From assembly GCA_011526085.1 (NCBI GenBank), contig WYBC01000037.1, forward strand, positions 1 through 64,000: 64,000 nucleotides of DNA, written 5' to 3'. Shown here in pieces: positions 1 to 7,250 of the stretch; position 1 is the stretch's first letter; each line of letters begins with the position of its first letter. A program made the translations under genes and the position numbers. The notes under the pieces are model-generated. The model worked only from the letters and a program-made list of their open reading frames with translations, had not been told where the DNA came from and did not search any database. Origin of the DNA: Lysobacter sp. GTDB taxonomy: Bacteria; Pseudomonadota; Gammaproteobacteria; Xanthomonadales; Xanthomonadaceae.

Positions 1-1541
1 AGTTCCGCGTCGATGAGCCCAACGGGACCGCGAGCGCCGACACCAAACTGAAGTTCAACGACGATTTTCGGCTCAATGCCGACTGGAGTCGCACCGCCCT
101 GGGTCAGGTCTATGGTGCCGACGGCGCGTTCAAGCTCGGCCAGAATGGCAATGGCACCACGCAGTTCCGTGTCGATGAACCCAACGGCACCTCGCTGTTC
201 AATACGCAGCTGAAGTTCAACGATGACTTCAGTCTCAATGGTGACTACACCAACACCCGGAACGGCGCGATCTACGGTGCCGACAGTGCGTTCAAGCTCG
301 GCAAGGATGGGAACGGCACCGCGCAATTCCGTGTCGACGAGCCTGCCGGTACGTCGATGTTCAATACGAAACTCAAATTCAACGACGGATTCGGCCTCAA
401 TGCCGATTACACGAACACGAAGGATGGTGCCATCTATGGCGCAGAGAGCACCTTCAAGCTCGGGAAAAACGGGAGCGGGACCGGCGGATTCCGTGTCGAC
501 GAGCCGGCGAACAGCGCCTCGCTGAATTCGAAGTTGTTGTTCGGAAACGGCGATACGCTCAATTTCGATCTCGCCCGGACACCGGGAGGCAGTGTCTATG
601 GCGCCGACGGCAGTTTCGGCATCGGTCGTGACGGCAAAGGGCTGGCCAGTTTCCGGATCGATGAGCCCAACGGCACATCCAACTACAAACTCGGCGCGAG
701 TTTCGCCAACGGCAACGCCTTCAATGCCCAGGTGATGGCCGATCGGCTCGGTACATCGCTCGGATTCGATGCCAAGCTCGGTTTCGACAAGGGCGCCGGT
801 TCGCTGGCGCTGGACGGGAAATTCGGCCCCAAGGCGGTCGATCTCGGCGCCGCGCTCAATTACAAGACCAAGGATCTCGAGTACAGCGGCGTCGTTCGCG
901 CGGACAACGCTTCCGGTGCGTTCCGACTCTCGGAGTTCGGCGCGAAAGTGTCGACGACCGGCAATGATCGCTACAAGTTCACGGCCGAGGCGGGCTATCG
1001 CCCCGATACCCGCGAGGCCTACGGAATGGTCGGCCTCACGATCAGTTTCGGTGGCGGATCGCGTCCTTCACGGCCGGTCACGCGGGCCGCGGAGCCTGCA
1101 TTCGAACCGATCGCCCGCATCGATGATGCTGCCGCCAATTTTCGCGAAAAGCAGGGGGTTCTGCTTCGTCCGGAGAATCGGACGCTGTACGAGCAGGCGG
1201 TCGCCGGCGTGCAGAAACTCAACGGCGAGGGCGCGAAGCTTCCGGTCACGGAGACCGCCGCCAGCCTGACCGTGCTCGCGAGACAGAACGGCATGGATCG
1301 GATCGGCTATGTCGCCCTCGGCAATCCGACGTCCTCAGGTCAACAGAATCTGTTTATCGGCGACGGCGAACCGTCGAATCCATCCGGCAAGAAGGCGTTC
1401 GTCGACAGGACGCAGGCCGCGACCACGCCGATGGACGACAACCTGCGGAAATTGGCCGGCGATGCGATGCAGCCGAACCAAACGAATCCCGCCACGACCG
1501 ACCCGCAGGCATTGTCGACGGCCAGGCGCAGCGCGATGTGA
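1..1541 (+). CDS. Probable type IV secretion effector: 54-residue repeats plus C-terminal XVIPCD-like domain (5' end outside window)
   Basis: The frame is open from the left edge (first full codon at base 3) to TGA at 1539-1541, so only the C-terminal part is present. It begins with repeats whose signature FRVDEP/FRIDEP recurs at 3, 165, 327, 489 and 651, exactly 162 bp (54 residues) apart, each with a motif like YGADGAFKLG. The repeats give way to a stretch ending EAYGMVGLTISFGGG (about 1012-1056), which resembles a terminal beta-strand of an outer-membrane barrel. The last ~130 residues (from about 1150) contain LYEQAVAGVQKL, AASLTVLARQNGMDRIGYVAL and KKAFVDRTQAATTPM. These match the pattern of the Xanthomonas VirD4-interacting protein conserved domain, the secretion signal of bacteria-killing T4SS effectors. 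The toxic activity, if any, is probably encoded upstream of base 1. The XVIPCD call is from memory of the family pattern; the repeat region is not recognised. Confidence 0.72.
   Translation, partial: FRVDEPNGTASADTKLKFNDDFRLNADWSRTALGQVYGADGAFKLGQNGNGTTQFRVDEPNGTSLFNTQLKFNDDFSLNGDYTNTRNGAIYGADSAFKLGKDGNGTAQFRVDEPAGTSMFNTKLKFNDGFGLNADYTNTKDGAIYGAESTFKLGKNGSGTGGFRVDEPANSASLNSKLLFGNGDTLNFDLARTPGGSVYGADGSFGIGRDGKGLASFRIDEPNGTSNYKLGASFANGNAFNAQVMADRLGTSLGFDAKLGFDKGAGSLALDGKFGPKAVDLGAALNYKTKDLEYSGVVRADNASGAFRLSEFGAKVSTTGNDRYKFTAEAGYRPDTREAYGMVGLTISFGGGSRPSRPVTRAAEPAFEPIARIDDAAANFREKQGVLLRPENRTLYEQAVAGVQKLNGEGAKLPVTETAASLTVLARQNGMDRIGYVALGNPTSSGQQNLFIGDGEPSNPSGKKAFVDRTQAATTPMDDNLRKLAGDAMQPNQTNPATTDPQALSTARRSAM
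3..812 (+). repeat. Five in-frame 162-bp tandem repeats inside the effector gene
   Basis: The units start at 3, 165, 327, 489 and 651 with constant 162-bp spacing, and the array continues beyond the left edge. Each unit begins with codons for F-R-(V/I)-D-E-P. Units 1 to 3 are similar at the DNA level (recurrent AAGTTCAACGA and TACGGTGCCGAC-like words), while units 4 and 5 are more diverged. The lack of indels shows that the repeat length is constrained at protein level. Confidence 0.9.
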
Positions 1542-1567
1542 TTGTCGAATCGCCTGCGAAAACACGA

Positions 1568-1590
1568 AACGCCCGGGGAAACCGGGCGTT
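1568..1590. terminator. Bidirectional rho-independent-type hairpin
   Basis: An inverted repeat AACGCCCGG / CCGGGCGTT with a short GGAAA-type loop sits between the effector stop (1541) and the convergent ETF-QO stop (1611). A and T residues flank both arms, so it can serve both genes. Confidence 0.75.
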
Positions 1591-1610
1591 TCGTCGTTTG
1601 CGGCATGCGC

Positions 1611-3248
1611 TCAGAGGTTCTGGTAGTTCGGTCCCGCGCCGCCTTCCGGCGTCACCCAATCGATGATGCGATACGGGTCCTTGATGTCGCAGGTCTTGCA
1701 GTGCACGCAGTTGGCGGCGTTGATCTGCAGGCGTTTGCCCGCTTCGTCGCTGACGATTTCGTACACGCCCGCCGGGCAGAATTTCGTACAGGGATTGCCG
1801 TACTCCTCGGCGCATTGCGTCACGCAGACCGAGGTGTCGCGCACGCGCAGATGCACCGGCTGGTCTTCGTCGTGCTCGGTCGCCGCGTAATACACCGATG
1901 CGAGACGATCGCGCGGGGCGAGCGTGCGATCGATGTAGTCGCGCTTCGGTGCTTCGTGCGCGCCGATCTTATGCAGCGACGACCAGTCCGCCTTGTTTTT
2001 CAGGGTCCAAGGCGATGCGCCGCTGGTGACGGTTTCCCACGCGGCATTGAGCATGCCGAACCACAGGCCACGCTTGAAACCCGGTTTGATGTTGCGGACT
2101 TTCTTCAATTCGGCCATCGCGTCGGAAGCGCGCAGTTTCGCGTCGAAACCTTCCGGCGCCAGCGACGACGCGACGAGATGCTCGGCGGCGAGCATGCCCG
2201 AACGGATCGCCTGATGCGTGCCTTTGACTTTCGGTACGTTGAGCAGACCCGCGGTATCGCCGATCAACAGTGCGCCGGGCATCTCGCTTTTCGGCAGCGA
2301 TTGCCAGCCGCCGGTGACGATGGCGCGCGCGCCTGCGGACACGATCGAACCACCCTCGAGCAGCGGCTTGATCATCGGATGATTCTTCCATTGCTGGAAC
2401 GCTTCCCAGGGCTTGTAGTCGGGATCGCTGTAATCCAGACCGCTGACGTAACCGAGCGCGATCCGGCCCTTGTCCAGGTGATAGAGGAAGCTGCCGCCGT
2501 AGGTGTGGTTGTCCGCGGGCCAGCCGAAGCTGTGCACGATCTTTCCGGGCGTCACGCGATCCTCCGGCACCTGCCACAACTCCTTGATGCCGATCGAATA
2601 ACCCTGCGGATCGCTGTCGGCGTCGAGCTTGAAGCGTTCGATCAGGCGCTTGGTCAAATGGCCGCGCGCGCCCTCGGCGAGCACGGTGACCTTCGCGCGG
2701 ATGTCGATGCCGGCGGTGAAGCCGGGTTTGTGCGACCCGTCCTTCGCCACGCCCATGTCGCCGATGCGCACGCCAACGACCTTGCCATCGTCGTCGTGCA
2801 GCGTTTCCGCCGCGGCGAAGCCGGGATAGATCTCGACGCCGAGGGCTTCGGCCTGCGGCGCCATCCACGCGCACATCGCGCCGAGCGAGACGATCACGTT
2901 GCCGTGGTTGTTCATGCCTGGCGGCACCGGCAGCTTGCGGCCGCCGGTTTTGCTCAGCAGCCAGAACTCGTCTTCGGTGGCAGGCACGCAGATTGGCGGC
3001 GGACTGGCGCGCCACTCGGGGAGCAGCTTGTCGAGCGGCCCGGTTTCGATCACCGCGCCCGACAGGATCTGCGCGCCGATGGTCGAGGCCTTCTCGATCA
3101 CGCAGACACTGATGTCCGGATTCAATTGCTTCAGCCGGATCGCGAACGCCAGACCGGCCGGGCCGGCGCCGACGGTGACGACGTCGTACTCCATCACGTC
3201 GCGCTCGATCGCGTCGTGCCCTACGTCGTTGTGCGCGCTGTCGGTCAT
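1611..3248 (-). CDS. Electron transfer flavoprotein-ubiquinone oxidoreductase
   Basis: This 545-residue protein passes electrons from reduced ETF (fatty acid and amino acid oxidation) to the ubiquinone pool at the inner membrane. An FAD dinucleotide-binding motif VGAGPAGL lies at residues 26-33. The C-terminus carries the 4Fe-4S region, with CTKFCPAG followed by CVHCKTCDIKDP, the cysteine pattern typical of ETF-QO. The length fits the bacterial family (about 545-555). The chosen start (ATG at 3246-3248, MTDSAHND) leaves a short acidic lead before the Rossmann fold. The frame stays open far upstream to 3866, but that extension lies antisense to the alkB-like gene and has no family similarity. 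The gene is divergent from the dioxygenase, with 81 bp between them. No ETF subunit genes are nearby. Confidence 0.95.
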   Translation of the reverse strand: MTDSAHNDVGHDAIERDVMEYDVVTVGAGPAGLAFAIRLKQLNPDISVCVIEKASTIGAQILSGAVIETGPLDKLLPEWRASPPPICVPATEDEFWLLSKTGGRKLPVPPGMNNHGNVIVSLGAMCAWMAPQAEALGVEIYPGFAAAETLHDDDGKVVGVRIGDMGVAKDGSHKPGFTAGIDIRAKVTVLAEGARGHLTKRLIERFKLDADSDPQGYSIGIKELWQVPEDRVTPGKIVHSFGWPADNHTYGGSFLYHLDKGRIALGYVSGLDYSDPDYKPWEAFQQWKNHPMIKPLLEGGSIVSAGARAIVTGGWQSLPKSEMPGALLIGDTAGLLNVPKVKGTHQAIRSGMLAAEHLVASSLAPEGFDAKLRASDAMAELKKVRNIKPGFKRGLWFGMLNAAWETVTSGASPWTLKNKADWSSLHKIGAHEAPKRDYIDRTLAPRDRLASVYYAATEHDEDQPVHLRVRDTSVCVTQCAEEYGNPCTKFCPAGVYEIVSDEAGKRLQINAANCVHCKTCDIKDPYRIIDWVTPEGGAGPNYQNL

Positions 3249-3329
3249 TGGCTGGGCTCCGGGCCGGTGATGGCGGACCGACGATTTTCCGGGTTTGCGG
3301 CGGCCGGGGCAAATCGGCAGCATGCGCGG

Positions 3330-3950
3330 ATGCCCGCTTCCCCAGCATTCCCCGAATCGCAGCGGATCGATCTGCCCGGCGCCGACCTGTGGTTCGCGCC
3401 GACGTGGCTGGCGCGCGGCGAAGCCGATGCGCTGCTCACCGCGTTGTTGGCGGACCCCGGTTGGGAGGTCCATCGCATCCGGATGTTCGGTCGGACGGTC
3501 GATTCGCCCAGGTTGAGCCGATGGATCGGCGATCCTGGCGCCGTCTACACCTATTCGCGTACCCGTTTCGATCCGCATCCGTGGCCGGATGCCCTGGCGG
3601 AGCTTCGCGTCCGTTTGCGGGCAGCGCTGGGGGTCGACTTCAACAGCGTCCTCGCCAACCGTTATCGCGACGGCCGCGACCGCATGGGTTGGCACAGCGA
3701 CGACGAACCCGAGCTCGGCCCGCGCCCGGTGATCGCATCGCTCAGCCTCGGCGCGACCCGCCGTTTCGTGCTCAAACCGCGCGGCGAAGGCCGCCGTCTG
3801 GCGCTGGATCTGCCGCATGGCAGCCTGCTGGTGATGGCGGGTGCGACGCAGGCCAGTTATCGCCATGCCTTGCCGGCGACTGCGCGGCCGGTGTCCGAGC
3901 GGGTGAATCTGACGTTCCGGAGGGTTCTGCCGGTCTCGGCAAGTTGTTGA
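3330..3950 (+). CDS. AlkB-family 2-oxoglutarate/Fe(II) dioxygenase
   Basis: A 206-residue protein of the AlkB fold, predicted to demethylate alkylated bases (1-methyladenine, 3-methylcytosine) in DNA or RNA by oxidative dealkylation. The iron ligands are visible as H122 and D124 (WHSDDE) and H179 (YRHALP). The 2-oxoglutarate-binding arginines are R191 and R197 in RVNLTFR. The segment FNSVLANRYRDGRDRMGWHSD is characteristic of the short ALKBH2/3-like bacterial members, slightly shorter than E. coli AlkB. The start at 3330 is the only in-frame ATG close upstream of the conserved part; another ATG at 3321 is out of frame. The gene seems monocistronic, followed by a hairpin at 3995-4009. Confidence 0.88.
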   Translation: MPASPAFPESQRIDLPGADLWFAPTWLARGEADALLTALLADPGWEVHRIRMFGRTVDSPRLSRWIGDPGAVYTYSRTRFDPHPWPDALAELRVRLRAALGVDFNSVLANRYRDGRDRMGWHSDDEPELGPRPVIASLSLGATRRFVLKPRGEGRRLALDLPHGSLLVMAGATQASYRHALPATARPVSERVNLTFRRVLPVSASC

Positions 3951-3994
3951 TTCGCAAGGTAGGCGTCGGATTGGTCTGATCCACCGATCCCGTT

Positions 3995-4009
3995 CCGGGC
4001 GAAGCCCGG
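3995..4009 (+). terminator. Short GC hairpin after the alkB-like gene
   Basis: CCGGGC-GAA-GCCCGG forms a 6-bp stem 45 bp after the stop at 3950. No clear T-run follows, so it is a weak terminator candidate. It abuts the predicted rpoZ promoter. Confidence 0.4.
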
Positions 4010-4011
4010 GC

Positions 4012-4041
4012 TTGTGCCGAAGTCCTTGAAATCGCTACAAT
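4012..4041 (+). promoter_or_regulatory. Candidate sigma-70 promoter of rpoZ
   Basis: A -35 like TTGTGC (4012-4017) and a -10 TACAAT (4036-4041) are separated by 18 bp, and the -10 ends 49 bp before the rpoZ ATG. Five of six -10 bases match consensus. Prediction by eye only. Confidence 0.5.
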
Positions 4042-4090
4042 CGCCGGTTCACACACATCAGTCGGACGGCCTCTGGCCGCCGGGAGCGCT

Positions 4091-4393
4091 ATGGCCCGCA
4101 TCACCGTGGAAGATTGCCTGGAAGTCGTCGACAACCGTTTCGAGCTCGTCATGATGGCCGCCAAGCGCGCCCGTCAGCTCGCCAACGGCGTCGAGCCGCA
4201 GCTCGACAACAGCGAAGCGAACGACAAGCCGACGGTGCTGGCGCTGCGCGAAATCGCCGCCCGACGCATCGACAACGGCTACATCGATGCCGTCGAGAAG
4301 TCCGAGCGTGAGCGCAAGGAGCGCGAAGCGCTCGAATGGGCCGCCGCGGAAGTGGTGGCCGACGACGATCTGTCGAAGGGCGACGACCTGTAA
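4091..4393 (+). CDS. rpoZ: RNA polymerase omega subunit
   Basis: This 100-residue protein begins [20 protein letters not shown], the conserved N-terminus of omega, followed by AAKRARQL and [15 protein letters not shown], which make up the fold that clamps the beta-prime subunit. It aids assembly and stability of RNA polymerase and mediates the ppGpp response together with beta-prime. The length is typical of Xanthomonadaceae (about 99-100). The acidic tail is ordinary for the family. It precedes spoT, as in many gammaproteobacteria, but gmk, its usual upstream neighbour, is replaced here by the alkB-like gene. A terminator-like hairpin lies between rpoZ and spoT. Confidence 0.97.
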   Translation: MARITVEDCLEVVDNRFELVMMAAKRARQLANGVEPQLDNSEANDKPTVLALREIAARRIDNGYIDAVEKSERERKEREALEWAAAEVVADDDLSKGDDL

Positions 4394-4430
4394 TTCCGAT
4401 CGCATCCTCCGGCCTCGCATCTGCGTTCAC

Positions 4431-4454
4431 GAAGCCCCGCTCCGGCGGGGCTTC
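4431..4454 (+). terminator. Hairpin between rpoZ and spoT
   Basis: A 10-bp stem GAAGCCCCGC / GCGGGGCTTC with loop TCCG lies 38 bp after the rpoZ stop. The T-run is poor (GCCGTTTCC), so it may attenuate rather than fully separate rpoZ from spoT. Confidence 0.6.
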
Positions 4455-4538
4455 GCCGTTTCCGGGCTCTCGCCGGTCGCCATGCAGGTCGCCACGGACC
4501 GTCTCCCAAAGTCCGGCGTTTCCGCTTAGTCTTCGGGC

Positions 4539-6713
4539 ATGAGTCAACTTGAGCCGATCCTCGCCGGTCCCACGCCCGCGCCCGACGCGGAGCTGCCGGA
4601 CTACGTCCGCGCGCTGGAGGCGGCGGCGATCTATCTGCCCGAGGACCAGCGCGCCACGCTCGTCCGCGCCTGGCGCGTCGGCGCCGCCGCGCACGCCGGC
4701 CAGACCCGCAAATCCGGCGAGCCCTACATCACCCACCCGGTGGCCGCGGCTACCGTGCTGGCGGAGCAGGGCGTGGACATCGAGACGCTGGTGGCGGCGA
4801 TCCTGCACGACACCATCGAGGACACGCCGCTGACCCGCGAGGAAATCGCCTCGGAGTTCGGCGCGACGGTGGCCGACCTCGTGGAAGGCGTCACCAAACT
4901 GGACAAGCTGCAGTTCCGCGATCGCCAGGAAGCCGCGGCGGAAAGCTTCCGCAAGATGATGCTGGCGATGGCGCGCGATCTGCGCGTGATCCTGATCAAG
5001 CTCGCGGATCGTCTGCACAACATGCGCACGCTCGGCGCGCAGAGCGCGGAGGCGCGCACGCGCATCGCGCGCGAAACGCTGGAGATCTACGCGCCGATCG
5101 CGCAGCGGCTGGGCATGAACCTGATCAAGGCCGAGTTGCAGGATCTCGGCTTCCGCGCGCTGCATCCCTGGCGTCATGCCGTCCTGGCGCGCCGCATCCG
5201 CACCCAGCCGGTGGTGCGGCGCGAGGCGCTGGCGAAGATCGAGGCGCAGCTCGCGCAGCGGCTGGTGAAGGAGGGTTTCGACTTCCGCCTCGTGGGCCGG
5301 GTGAAGTCGCCCTGGAGCATCTACACCAAGATGCGCGCCGAGGGCAAAACCTTCACCCAGGTGATGGACATGTTCGGTTTCCGCCTGATCGTGCGCTCGG
5401 TGCCGGAGTGCTATCACGCGCTCGGCGTGGTGCATTCGGTGTTCAAGCCGGTGGACGGGCGGTTCCGCGATTTCGTGGCCATCCCCAAGGCCAACGGGTA
5501 TCAATCGCTCCACACCGTGCTGTTCGGGCCGTACGGATCGCCGATCGAAGTGCAGATCCGCACCGAGGAAATGGACCTCATCGCCGAACGCGGCATCGCG
5601 GCGCACTGGTCGTACAAGCACGGCGGCAGCGCGAACAGCGCGCAGAACCGCGCCCAGTCGTGGGTGGCGAACCTGATCGAATCCCAGCGCGCGACCGGCT
5701 CCTCGCTCGAATTCCTGGAAAACGTGAAGATCGACCTGTTCCCGGACGAGGTCTATCTGTTCACGCCCAAGGGCGACATCATGGCGCTGCCGCGCAATTC
5801 GACCACGCTGGATTTCGCCTACGGCGTGCATACCGACGTCGGCAATCATGCGGTGGCGGCGCGCGTGGACAAGAGGCTGGTGCCGCTGCGCACCAAGCTC
5901 GTCAGCGGCCAGAGCGTCGAGATCATCACCGCGAAATCGGCGGCGCCGAAACCGCAATGGCTTGAGTTCGTGGTCACCGGCAAGGCCCGCACCGCGATCC
6001 GCCATCAGCTCAAGCAACTGGAACACGAGGATGCGGTGCAGTTGGGACATCGCATGCTCGACCGCGCGCTGGAAGGGCTCGGCAGCTCGCTCGACCGTTT
6101 GCCGCAGGCGCGTCTCGAAACGTATCTCGCCGATCACCGGTATCCGCGGCTGGAGGCGCTGCTGGCCGACATCGCGTTGGGCAACCGCATGCCGACCCAA
6201 GTGGCGCAAGTGTTGGCGCATCGGCTCCCCGACAAGAGCGATGCGGTGGATCTCGCCTTCGGTGCGCGCCAGGGCGAGAAGATCCTGATCACCGGCGCCG
6301 AGCGTGGCGTGGTGACGTTCGCGAACTGCTGCATGCCGATCCCCGGCGACGACGTGATGGGCTATCACACCGCCGGTCGCGGCGTCGTGGTGCATCGCAC
6401 CGATTGCGCGAACCTTGCGGAATACCGCAAGTCGCCGGAACGCTGGGTGTCGATCGGCTGGGACCGCGAGATCACCGGCGATTACCAGGTCGCGCTGCGG
6501 ATCGAGGTGGACAATCGCCCCGGCGTGCTCGCGCAGGTCGCCGCGGCGATCGCGGTCGCCGATTCGAACATCGATTCGGTCGAGTACCTCGATCGCGACA
6601 AGAACATCGCGGTCATCCGCTTCGGCATCGAGGTCAGCGATCGCACCCATCTCGCCGATGTGATACGCCGCGTGCGCCGCCTCGGCGTCGTGCACGGCGT
6701 CCAGCGGATGTAG
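4539..6713 (+). CDS. spoT: Bifunctional (p)ppGpp synthetase/hydrolase SpoT
   Basis: This 724-residue RSH enzyme makes and degrades the alarmone (p)ppGpp. The N-terminal HD hydrolase domain is intact, with H52, H66 and the H90-D91 pair in ILHDTIEDT. The synthetase domain follows, with RVKSPWSIYTKM, FVAIPKANGYQSLHT and EVQIRTEEM. A TGS domain (about residues 400-460), a Cys-containing segment (NCCMPIPGDD) and a C-terminal ACT domain (about 645-720) complete the standard order. The retained HD motif distinguishes it from the RelA-like paralogue at 33253. It lies between rpoZ and ridA as in related species. The stop codon TAG (6711-6713) lies within a copy of the GTAGGTCGGGCC palindromic element. 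Confidence 0.96.
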   Translation: MSQLEPILAGPTPAPDAELPDYVRALEAAAIYLPEDQRATLVRAWRVGAAAHAGQTRKSGEPYITHPVAAATVLAEQGVDIETLVAAILHDTIEDTPLTREEIASEFGATVADLVEGVTKLDKLQFRDRQEAAAESFRKMMLAMARDLRVILIKLADRLHNMRTLGAQSAEARTRIARETLEIYAPIAQRLGMNLIKAELQDLGFRALHPWRHAVLARRIRTQPVVRREALAKIEAQLAQRLVKEGFDFRLVGRVKSPWSIYTKMRAEGKTFTQVMDMFGFRLIVRSVPECYHALGVVHSVFKPVDGRFRDFVAIPKANGYQSLHTVLFGPYGSPIEVQIRTEEMDLIAERGIAAHWSYKHGGSANSAQNRAQSWVANLIESQRATGSSLEFLENVKIDLFPDEVYLFTPKGDIMALPRNSTTLDFAYGVHTDVGNHAVAARVDKRLVPLRTKLVSGQSVEIITAKSAAPKPQWLEFVVTGKARTAIRHQLKQLEHEDAVQLGHRMLDRALEGLGSSLDRLPQARLETYLADHRYPRLEALLADIALGNRMPTQVAQVLAHRLPDKSDAVDLAFGARQGEKILITGAERGVVTFANCCMPIPGDDVMGYHTAGRGVVVHRTDCANLAEYRKSPERWVSIGWDREITGDYQVALRIEVDNRPGVLAQVAAAIAVADSNIDSVEYLDRDKNIAVIRFGIEVSDRTHLADVIRRVRRLGVVHGVQRM

Positions 6714-6733
6714 GTCGGGCCTGGCCCGGCATC
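6710..6733. repeat. REP-like element overlapping the spoT stop codon
   Basis: GTAGGTCGGGCC followed by TGGCCCGGCATC forms an imperfect palindrome. The same 12-mer occurs at 46454-46465, and its complement at 46566-46577. The TAG of spoT is bases 2-4 of the element. Confidence 0.7.
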
Positions 6734-6800
6734 ACGATCGATCGGTCGACGCCGCATGTGACGTTAAACTACCGAAATCCTCCCTTTCCGAGCCCATTCC

Positions 6801-7184
6801 ATGCCCCGCGAGCCCATCCAATCCTCCGCCGCTCCCGCCGCCATCGGCCCGTATTCGCAGGCCACCCGCGTCGGCGACATGGTGTTCCTGTCCGGGCAGA
6901 TTCCGCTGGACCCGAACTCCGGACTCATCGTCGAAGGCGACATCACCGAACAGGCGCGGCAGGCGTTCGCGAACCTGCGCGCGGTCTGCCAGGCCGCCGG
7001 CGGTTCGTTTGACGACATCGTCCGCGTCGGTCTCTACCTCACCGATCTGTCCGAGTTCGCTGCGGTCAACGCGGTGATGCAGGATGTGTTCTCGGCGCCG
7101 TATCCGGCGCGTTCGACCATCGAAGTGTCGGCGCTGCCCCGCGGTGCGAAGTTCGAGGTCGATGCGATCATGGTGCTGGGCTGA
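6801..7184 (+). CDS. ridA: RidA family reactive enamine/imine deaminase
   Basis: A 127-residue cytosolic protein of the YjgF/YER057c/UK114 family, which hydrolyses reactive enamine and imine intermediates released by PLP enzymes such as threonine dehydratase. Family hallmarks are visible: the N-terminal APAAIGPYSQA, VFLSGQIPLDP and the C-terminal YPARSTIEVSALPRGAKFEVDAI. The conserved arginine that binds the substrate carboxylate is the one in ARSTIEV. Length is standard. The gene is 87 bp after spoT and 66 bp before recG on the same strand, so it may belong to the spoT-ridA-recG transcript, although GTTAAACT near 6763-6770 could be a -10 region for a local promoter. Confidence 0.95.
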   Translation: MPREPIQSSAAPAAIGPYSQATRVGDMVFLSGQIPLDPNSGLIVEGDITEQARQAFANLRAVCQAAGGSFDDIVRVGLYLTDLSEFAAVNAVMQDVFSAPYPARSTIEVSALPRGAKFEVDAIMVLG

Positions 7185-7250
7185 TCGCACGGCACTGCTC
7201 GCCGCATCCCGCAGCGTCGCGTTCCTGAGTCCGCGCACGCACTCATCCGC

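Noticed and set aside
3-812. CRISPR-like periodic repeats
   Set aside because: Units are contiguous 162-bp coding repeats with no spacers and an open reading frame throughout.
1542-3329. Long open frame on the plus strand antisense to ETF-QO, in frame with the alkB-like gene
   Set aside because: Only the part from 3330 has AlkB motifs; the upstream part is the shadow of the ETF-QO gene.
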